In this document: positions 58,053 through 64,000 of the stretch, piece after piece
How positions within the stretch are numbered: the first letter of the stretch is position 1
Layout: every line of letters begins with the position of its first letter
Assembly (NCBI RefSeq): GCF_029504395.1
Contig: NZ_JAQFIF010000003.1
Coordinates: 124,001-188,000 of the forward strand
Origin: Arthrobacter sp. ES3-54
GTDB taxonomy: Bacteria; Actinomycetota; Actinomycetes; Actinomycetales; Micrococcaceae
Length of the DNA: 64,000 nucleotides
Reading direction: 5' to 3'
The notes under the pieces: generated by a model
Databases searched by the model: none
Seen by the model: only the letters and a program-made list of their open reading frames with translations
What the model was told of the DNA's origin: nothing
Made by a program: the position numbers and the translations under genes

Positions 58053-60218
58053 TCAGAGGGCCTGGACGTGCAGGAGCAGGGCGTGCTCCGGGTTCAGGAC
58101 CGGCAGGGGCAGGCCGACGTGCTGGAGGAAGGCGCCGGAGGCAACGGCCCCGTCTTCCAGCCAGGCGGGCGGCTGGATCTGGGTGAAGGTGTGCGCGTAG
58201 TCGCCGTCGAGGGGCGTGGGCAGTTCGGCCCGGACGCGGTAGCTCCGCGTCGGGTCAAGGCCCGGCAGCGAGGCCAGTCCGGGGACCTCAGCCGGCGCGG
58301 ACGCCAGGGACACGGCAGCGAACAGGGCCTCGCCGGCGTCGTGTGCAACCACACCGTGGACACTCAAGGTGGGCTCGGCGGTGTCCGCGTTCACCCGCTT
58401 GCCGGAGTGGATCAGTGCGCGGTGGCGCTTGTACAGCGCAATCACGCGGCGCAGCGTGGCCCGCTCCTGGTCCGTGGCCGCGCGGATGTCCCACTCCATG
58501 CCGAAGTGGCCGAACAGTGCGGTGATGGCGCGGAAGGAGATGTCGTGGGTGCGGGCCGTGGTGTGCGAGGTGGTGGGTCCGATATGGGCGCCGACGAGCT
58601 CCGGCGGCAGGATGGCCTGGGTCCAGCGCTGGATGGTCTGGCGTTCCAGGGCGTCGTTGCAGTCCGAGGCCCACACGCGGTCCGTGCGCTGCAGGATGCC
58701 GAGATCCACGCGTGCCCCGCCGGAAGAGCAGCTTTCGATCTCCACGTCCGGGTGTGCTGCCTTGAGCGCGTCGAAGAGCCGGTAGGCCGCAAGCGTCTGC
58801 TCGTGGACGGAGGGGCGGCCGCCGCGGCCGTGCTCGGTGAGGTCCCGGTTCTGGTCCCACTTGAGGTAGGCGATGTTGTTTTCGCGCAGCAGGGCGTCGA
58901 GGCGGCCGTAGATGTACTCCCAGGCCTCCGGGTTGGCGAGGTCCAGGACGTGCTGGTGGCGCCAGGTGTGCGGGAGCCGGCCGCCGTCCTTGTAGGAAAG
59001 CGCCGACGGGCCCACGATCCACTCCGGGTGCTCGCGGGCGACGTCGGAGTCCAGGTTGACCATTTCCGGCTCCACCCACAGGCCAAACTCCATGCCGTGC
59101 CCGGTGACGGCGTCGATCAGCGGCGTGAGGCCCTCGGGCCACAGGCCCTCGTCGACGAACCAGTCGCCCAGGCCCGCGTGATCGTCGCGGCGGCCGCGGA
59201 ACCAGCCGTCGTCCAGGACGAAGCGTTCCACGCCGAGCCCGGCCGCCGATTCGGCGAGTTCCAGCAGGGGTTCGAGGCTGTGGTCAAAGTAGACCGCCTC
59301 CCAGGTGTTGAGCACCACGGGGCGTACCCGCCCGGACGTGGTGTCCACGTGCTGCGGCCGGGCACGGAACCAGTCGTAGAAGGTCTCGGTGATGCCGTCC
59401 AGGCCGTGGCCGGAGTAGGCGGCAAAGAGCGACGGCGTCCGGTAACTGCCGCCGGGGTGGAGCACCACTTCGCCGGAGCCGAGCAGCTCCGCGGCGCCGA
59501 GCATGCGGCGGCCGTCGGTGAGGCTGTCGAGGTACTGCTCGTGGTTGCCGCTCCAGCCGAAATGCGTGGCCCACACCTGGCCCCGGCGGTTGGAGAAGCC
59601 GGCTGTCCCGGCGGCCACGAGCAGCGAGGAATCGTGGCCGGTCCGGCCGTGCCGGCCGGTGCGGACCCAGGTTCCCTGCTGGACGGCGTGCCGCTGCGGA
59701 TGGTTTTCGCGGCACCAGCGTCCGGTGAGATCGAGCAGTTCCGTGGCGTCCCGCGGCACCGGCAGCACGGTGGCCAGTTCCTCGAGCTGGTACGCGGCCG
59801 CGCCGCTGTTGGTCAGCGTGTGCGCCAGCTCCAGGAGGCCGCCGGGGTGGAGGGTGAGCTCGGAGCTGACGTCCAGTCCGGCCTCGGAATCACGGTGGAT
59901 GATCAGTACGCTGCGGCCGCCGTCCTGCACCTGGGCGGAAACCACCCGCAGGGCCGGCGAGAAGTCCTGGCCGGGTCCGCCGTCGGCATTCCGGTGCCCG
60001 CGGAGGCCCGGCCGTCCGGCCCAGCCGGAGGAGGCCTGCGGGAGCAGCCCGGCGGTGACGGGGATGTCGAGGGCGGAGTGGGGGACGGGCCCGCGGAGGG
60101 TCGCCAGATCGGGGAGGTGTTCGCCGAGGTCGGCGCCCCAGTGGACGATTTCGGCCTCGCCGGAGTCGAAGGCCAGCAGGAGGCTGGTGCCGGCAGAACG
60201 CAGGTGCACGGGGTGCAT
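58053..60218 (-). CDS. Alpha-galactosidase, GH36 family
   Basis: 721 residues from ATG at 60218; an upstream frame to 60287 lacks similarity. Hydrolyses terminal alpha-galactose of melibiose or raffinose-type sugars. Catalytic nucleophile Asp in AYLKWDQNRDLTEHGRGG, acid/base Asp in VWASDCNDALERQ, and the substrate loop ESCSSGGARVDLGIL. The N-terminal beta-sandwich (about 1-330) and (beta/alpha)8 barrel are complete. No signal peptide, so the sugar is imported intact. Confidence 0.94.
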   Translation of the reverse strand: MHPVHLRSAGTSLLLAFDSGEAEIVHWGADLGEHLPDLATLRGPVPHSALDIPVTAGLLPQASSGWAGRPGLRGHRNADGGPGQDFSPALRVVSAQVQDGGRSVLIIHRDSEAGLDVSSELTLHPGGLLELAHTLTNSGAAAYQLEELATVLPVPRDATELLDLTGRWCRENHPQRHAVQQGTWVRTGRHGRTGHDSSLLVAAGTAGFSNRRGQVWATHFGWSGNHEQYLDSLTDGRRMLGAAELLGSGEVVLHPGGSYRTPSLFAAYSGHGLDGITETFYDWFRARPQHVDTTSGRVRPVVLNTWEAVYFDHSLEPLLELAESAAGLGVERFVLDDGWFRGRRDDHAGLGDWFVDEGLWPEGLTPLIDAVTGHGMEFGLWVEPEMVNLDSDVAREHPEWIVGPSALSYKDGGRLPHTWRHQHVLDLANPEAWEYIYGRLDALLRENNIAYLKWDQNRDLTEHGRGGRPSVHEQTLAAYRLFDALKAAHPDVEIESCSSGGARVDLGILQRTDRVWASDCNDALERQTIQRWTQAILPPELVGAHIGPTTSHTTARTHDISFRAITALFGHFGMEWDIRAATDQERATLRRVIALYKRHRALIHSGKRVNADTAEPTLSVHGVVAHDAGEALFAAVSLASAPAEVPGLASLPGLDPTRSYRVRAELPTPLDGDYAHTFTQIQPPAWLEDGAVASGAFLQHVGLPLPVLNPEHALLLHVQAL

Positions 60219-60253
60219 GGGATTCGCTTTCAGTTGTGCGGAAGTCAGGTGCT

Positions 60254-60288
60254 GGTGCGCGGGATCCCGGCTGGGGATCCCGCGCACC
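60254..60288 (-). repeat. Perfect 15-bp hairpin between binding-protein and alpha-galactosidase genes
   Basis: GGTGCGCGGGATCCC (60254-60268) and its exact complement (60274-60288), loop GGCTG. No T-run follows. It is positioned like REP-type or mRNA-stabilising hairpins after a binding-protein gene, giving more binding protein than downstream enzymes. Confidence 0.7.
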
Positions 60289-60325
60289 GGTCGCCGCCGT
60301 CGCTGGCGGCTATGGCTTCAGAGGC

Positions 60326-61666
60326 TTACTTGAACAGGGCGTTGACCTGGTCGTTGGCTTCGGTGAGGGAGCTGGCAGGCTTCTTGCCGGAGAGGACGGC
60401 GTCCATGGCCGGCTTCATGATGCCGTCCACCTTGGCTGCCTTATCCGCGATCGGGAACAGGAACGTGGTTCCTTCCTTGACGTGGGTGGTGAAGGCGGAG
60501 ACGTCGGTGCCCTTGGCCTTGAACGCTTCAGCTGCCTTCTCGGAGGAGCTGGTGAGAGCCGGGAACACGACGGCCTTGGAGGCTACGACGTCCTGGCAGG
60601 CGGTGGAGGCGAGGTATTCGACCCACTTGACCGAGGCCGCCGGGTTCTTGGTGCCGGCCCAGACGGAGTCGGCCAGGCCGTTGAACATGCTGGCGCGCTT
60701 GCCTTCGGGGCCCTTCGGGGTGGGGGCGAACGCGGTCTTCACGCCCTTGTAGCTCTTGTACTGGCCGATCAGCCAGTCACCGGTGGTGTTGATGGCAGCC
60801 TTGCCGGCGCCGAAGTTGTCCGCCAGGCTGGCGCCGACGGTGGTTTCGAGCTTGGGCATGTAGCCCTTCTCGGTCAGTCCGGCCCACCAGGCGATGGTCT
60901 CCTGGAACTTGGGGTCGTCGTAGTTGAACTTGGTGCCCCAGGGGTTCTTGTCCGTGGCGCTCCAGCCGGTGGTGGCGCTGAGGAAGCTCCACTCGGTCTG
61001 GCCCTGCCCGGAGCCGCTGCCGGCCAGGCCGAGTCCGTAGACGGCCACGTTGTTCTTGTCGAAACCTGCCTCGTCGCCGCGCACGCCGTTCTTGTCCACG
61101 GTCAGGTGCGCGATTGCCTTCTCGTAGCTGCCGCCGTCCTGCGGGTTCCAGTCTAGGTTGGCCATCTGCTCCGCGGTCAGGCCCGCGGAGTCCGTCATGG
61201 CCTTGTTGTAGAAGAGGCCCACGGTGTCCCAGTCCTTGGGCAGTCCGTAGCGCTTGCCGTCTGAACCCACCCAGAGCTCGGGGAGCCCCTTGGTGTAGCT
61301 CTCCAGCTTGATGCCGTCCTTGGCCACTGCCTCGTCGAGGGAGAGCAGCTGCTTCTTCGCGGCGTACTCGGGGTACTTGGAGAGGTGGTTGGTGAAGACG
61401 TCGGGGGCGGTGCCGGCGACGAAGCCGTTGGTCAGGGTGGTCCAGTAATCGTCCCAGCCGCGCTGGGTGATCTTGACCTTGATGTCCGGGTTGGCCTTGG
61501 TGAAATCGTTCGCGCACTGCTGGTAGGCCGGGAGCTGGTTGGCGTCCCACAGCCAGTAGTTGATTTCGCCCTTGGCCTCGGTGGAGGCCGGGGCCGACCC
61601 GCCGCAAGCGGAGAGGGAGATGGCGATGGCTGCGGCGGCAGCGACGGCGCCGAGGGTCTTCTTCAT
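60326..61666 (-). CDS. ABC transporter sugar-binding lipoprotein
   Basis: 446 residues. Lipoprotein signal KKTLGAVAAAAAIAISLSAC with cysteine at residue 21. Family 1 extracellular solute-binding protein: INYWLWDANQLPAYQQCAND, then GDWLIGQYKSYKGVKTAFAP and WVEYLASTACQDV. Followed by the alpha-galactosidase and Leloir genes, so alpha-galactosides (raffinose, melibiose or similar) are the likely ligands. Confidence 0.93.
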   Translation of the reverse strand: MKKTLGAVAAAAAIAISLSACGGSAPASTEAKGEINYWLWDANQLPAYQQCANDFTKANPDIKVKITQRGWDDYWTTLTNGFVAGTAPDVFTNHLSKYPEYAAKKQLLSLDEAVAKDGIKLESYTKGLPELWVGSDGKRYGLPKDWDTVGLFYNKAMTDSAGLTAEQMANLDWNPQDGGSYEKAIAHLTVDKNGVRGDEAGFDKNNVAVYGLGLAGSGSGQGQTEWSFLSATTGWSATDKNPWGTKFNYDDPKFQETIAWWAGLTEKGYMPKLETTVGASLADNFGAGKAAINTTGDWLIGQYKSYKGVKTAFAPTPKGPEGKRASMFNGLADSVWAGTKNPAASVKWVEYLASTACQDVVASKAVVFPALTSSSEKAAEAFKAKGTDVSAFTTHVKEGTTFLFPIADKAAKVDGIMKPAMDAVLSGKKPASSLTEANDQVNALFK

Positions 61667-61736
61667 GGTGGACCTTTCATGGAAGTGCTTCTTTGAGGGA
61701 ACGCTTGTTGACGGGGGAGTGCGTGTTGGGTCGGGG

Positions 61737-62669
61737 TTACTTGATGCCGGAGAAGCCGATGGAGTTGACCACCCGCTTGCCGAAGGCGATGAAGAGCAGG
61801 AGGACGGGCAGGGCCGCGATCAGTGTTGCGGCCATCAGGCCGGACCAGTCGGGGGCGCCCTGCGGGGACTGGGACTTGAAGACGCCCAGACCCACGGTGA
61901 GGACGCGGACGCTCTCGTCCTGGCCCACCAGCAGCGGCCAGAAGTACTCGTTCCACTGGCCGATGAAGGTCAGCAGCGCCAAGGTGGCCAGCGGGGCCGC
62001 GGCGTTCGGGAGCACGATCTGGAAGAAGATCCGCACGTGTTTGGCGCCGTCGAGCATGGCGGCCTCCTCCACCTCGCGGGACATGGAGAGGAAAAACTGG
62101 CGCAGGAAGAAGATGGCGAAGGGGGTCATGAACAGGAATGGCAGGGCCAGGCCGGCGAAGGTGTTCAGCAGGCCCAGGTTCTTGATCATCAGGAAGTTCG
62201 GCAGGGCGGTGAAGATCGGCGGGACCATCATGGTGGCCAGGAACAGGCCGAACACCACGTTCCGGCCCGGCCAGCGGAGCCGGGAGAAGGCGTATGCGGC
62301 CATCGCGCTGAAGAAGACCTGCCCCGCGGTGGTGACGGTGGCGAAGATGACGGAGTTCCGCAGGTACAGCCAGAAGTTGATGGCGGCGCCGGAGCCGCCC
62401 TCGGCGATGGCTTCCTCGGGGCTCTGCAGCCCCAGGACCCGCTTGAAGGCGCCGAGGCTAAAGTCGGCCGGCAGCAGGTTGCTGGCGTTCGAGGCCAGGG
62501 AGGCGTTGCTGGACAGGGCGGTGCGGAGCATCCAGAGGAACGGCGCGATCGTCACGACGACGGCGACGGCGACGAGGGCCCAGGCGCCGACGCGGCGCCA
62601 GTTCACCGGCTTCCTGGGAGCGGGAGCGTGGTCGACGGGCTTCTTGCGGGAAAGGGCGGAGGTAGTCAT
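61737..62669 (-). CDS. ABC sugar permease, MalG/RafG type
   Basis: 310 residues, six membrane helices. EAA loop EEAAMLDGAKHVRIFFQIVL, PNAAAPLATL for the ATPase contact. N-terminal ~30 residues are cytoplasmic. No ATPase gene lies in the window; such operons often share the MsiK-type ATPase encoded elsewhere. Located 12 bp after the first permease gene. Confidence 0.93.
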   Translation of the reverse strand: MTTSALSRKKPVDHAPAPRKPVNWRRVGAWALVAVAVVVTIAPFLWMLRTALSSNASLASNASNLLPADFSLGAFKRVLGLQSPEEAIAEGGSGAAINFWLYLRNSVIFATVTTAGQVFFSAMAAYAFSRLRWPGRNVVFGLFLATMMVPPIFTALPNFLMIKNLGLLNTFAGLALPFLFMTPFAIFFLRQFFLSMSREVEEAAMLDGAKHVRIFFQIVLPNAAAPLATLALLTFIGQWNEYFWPLLVGQDESVRVLTVGLGVFKSQSPQGAPDWSGLMAATLIAALPVLLLFIAFGKRVVNSIGFSGIK

Positions 62670-62681
62670 GGCTGGGGTTCC

Positions 62682-63644
62682 TTAGTCCAGATCCGATTCG
62701 TTGCCCTTGAGGAACTTCATCTGGACGAAGGCCACAAGAGCGAGAATGACGAAGAGAATGACGGACAGGGCCGAGGCGTAGCCGAAGTCGGATTCACCGA
62801 AGGCCTTCTGGTAGATGTACATCTGGATGACGCGGGAGGCATTGATCGGACCGCCGCCCGTGGTCACTGCCACGGTGTCAAAGACCTGGAAGGAACCGAT
62901 CACGGTGACCACCAGGACCAGCACCAGCACAGGGCGCAGGAGCGGCATCGTGATGCTCCAGAAGGTCCGGGTCGGGGAGGCGCCGTCGAGCGAGGCGACC
63001 TCATACACGTGGTTGGGGATGGACTGCAGGCCGGCGAAGATCAGCAGGGCCGTGTATCCCATGTGACGCCAGACGTTGACGCCGGCGATGGTGGGGATGG
63101 CCCATTGCTCGCTGCCGAAGAAGGCGATGCGCGGCAGGCCCATCCAGTTGATGATTTCGTTGACGATGCCGAGCTGGTAGTCGAGCATCCAGAACCACAG
63201 CAGCGCGACGATCACGTTCGCCACCAGGAAGGGCAGCAGCAGGGCGCCGCGGATGAAGGTGGACTTGGCGACGTTGTGCATCAGGAGCGCCAGGCCGAGG
63301 GCGATCACGGTCTGGAAGCCGATGTTCAGTGCCACGTACTGGACCGTCACGGCCATGGCGTTCCAGAACAGATCGTCCGCGAAGATCGCGGTGTAGTTCT
63401 TAGTGCCGATCCAGGTGGGATCCCCCAGAACGCTGTACTCGGTGAAGCTGAGGTAGACGCCGCGGATGCTCGGCACAAGGTAGAAGGCAACGAAGCCGAG
63501 CAGGGCCGGGGCGATGAAGAAGAGTGCGACCTTCAGGTCGCTCCGGGGTCGGCGCCGGCGGCGGGGGGCAGCATTGCCCGTTCCCGTTCCGGTGCCGGTC
63601 GCCTTGCGGGCCGGGACGGCTCCGCGGGCAGTTGTGGTGGTCAT
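62682..63644 (-). CDS. ABC sugar permease, MalF/RafF type
   Basis: 320 residues from ATG at 63644 with GGAGGAA upstream; a longer frame to 63770 is not needed. N-terminal ~35 residues are Thr/Gly/Arg-rich with TGTGTGTGN. Six membrane helices; EAA loop YEVASLDGASPTRTFWSITM and PLLRPVLVL. First gene of the alpha-galactoside operon. Confidence 0.92.
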   Translation of the reverse strand: MTTTTARGAVPARKATGTGTGTGNAAPRRRRRPRSDLKVALFFIAPALLGFVAFYLVPSIRGVYLSFTEYSVLGDPTWIGTKNYTAIFADDLFWNAMAVTVQYVALNIGFQTVIALGLALLMHNVAKSTFIRGALLLPFLVANVIVALLWFWMLDYQLGIVNEIINWMGLPRIAFFGSEQWAIPTIAGVNVWRHMGYTALLIFAGLQSIPNHVYEVASLDGASPTRTFWSITMPLLRPVLVLVLVVTVIGSFQVFDTVAVTTGGGPINASRVIQMYIYQKAFGESDFGYASALSVILFVILALVAFVQMKFLKGNESDLD

Positions 63645-63815
63645 TGGTGGTTCCTCCGCTGTGACATGAATGCTGTGACGTGGATTACAACTGGAAGACG
63701 AATCTACACGAGTAACTTTCCCATGCGCAACCGTTTCTTTTACGTTTCCGGGTAGAAAACTTCCGCTCATGGTCAGCTATTGACTCGAGTAGAAACTGGT
63801 GTGAGACTTGCGTGC
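63645..63815. promoter_or_regulatory. Divergent promoter region of the alpha-galactoside operon
   Basis: 171 bp, AT-richer than the surroundings. GCGCAACCGTTTC, GTTTCCGGGTAGAAAAC and GTAGAAAC suggest LacI/GntR-type half-sites, but none is a complete convincing palindrome. Two transcripts start here in opposite directions. Confidence 0.45.
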
Positions 63816-64000
63816 ATGACGTTCTCACTAGGCATCGTTGGCGCCGGACAGTTCGCAGGCGCCTTCGCCAAGCTCTTCGACGCCCACACCGAAATTTCAG
63901 AAGTCCATATCACCGATGTCCTGCCGGAACGGGCCGAGGCCCTCCGGGAGCGGCTCGGCCTGGCCGGGACATATCAAAGCTTCGAGGCCATGCTCGACGG
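63816..64000 (+). CDS. Gfo/Idh/MocA family oxidoreductase, 5' part
   Basis: 61 codons, cut by the window end. Starts MTFSLGIVGAGQFAGAFAKL with GxGxxG-like Rossmann loop, then VHITDVLPERAEALRERLGL, a typical Gfo/Idh/MocA start that binds NAD(P). Divergent from the alpha-galactoside uptake operon, so a sugar dehydrogenase is likely, but the substrate cannot be read from this fragment. Confidence 0.8.
   Translation, partial: MTFSLGIVGAGQFAGAFAKLFDAHTEISEVHITDVLPERAEALRERLGLAGTYQSFEAMLD

Overview
The window is the chromosomal origin region of a high-GC Gram-positive bacterium. Gene order and protein sequences point to the Micrococcaceae (Arthrobacter or Pseudarthrobacter type). I recognised families from sequence alone; no database search was run.

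1-19.6 kb is the replication and segregation core. On the minus strand lie parB, parA, rsmG, jag, yidC, yidD, rnpA and rpmH. On the plus strand lie dnaA, dnaN, gnd, recF, dciA (DUF721), gyrB, gyrA, a DUF3566 membrane protein, tRNA-Ile, a 38-residue DLW-39 protein and tRNA-Ala. Four parS sites are visible near parAB. One forms the core of the parB terminator hairpin and one lies inside the parA coding sequence. DnaA boxes lie on both sides of dnaA, and the dnaA-dnaN spacer looks like oriC.

19.6-26.8 kb holds a cupin, an EamA transporter, a family 2 glycosyltransferase, a helical-repeat membrane protein, a cyclophilin and a rhomboid protease. A 1.06-kb non-coding stretch (24762-25816) follows, then a 3-methyladenine glycosylase gene and crgA. 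That stretch carries five perfect and at least seven near-perfect DnaA boxes plus repeated GTTAATAAC motifs, a richer cluster than the dnaA-dnaN spacer. It is the most interesting element of the window: a candidate second or true origin, or a DnaA-titration locus.

27-38.8 kb is the actinobacterial cell-wall and division signalling cluster. A class E sortase, a 56-residue membrane protein and a type-1 glutamine amidotransferase run on the plus strand. On the minus strand fhaA, fhaB, pstP, rodA/ftsW, pbpA, pknA and pknB form a tightly coupled operon, followed upstream by tRNA-Leu.

39-49 kb is accessory metabolism: a TetR regulator divergent from a putrescine oxidase, universal stress protein and APC permease operon with a clear palindromic operator, then small stress and redox proteins, a broken FMN reductase, a DUF5997 gene divergent from a LysR-type effector-binding protein that lacks an HTH, a lipoprotein and a DUF6221 protein.

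49.3-55.7 kb is a complete urease operon (ureABCEFGD) ending in a coupled Ni/Co permease. A 116-bp inverted-repeat element sits at the ureG-ureD junction. 55.7-63.6 kb is an alpha-galactoside uptake and Leloir operon (two permeases, binding lipoprotein, GH36 alpha-galactosidase, galT, galK). A divergent Gfo/Idh/MocA-type gene is cut by the window end.
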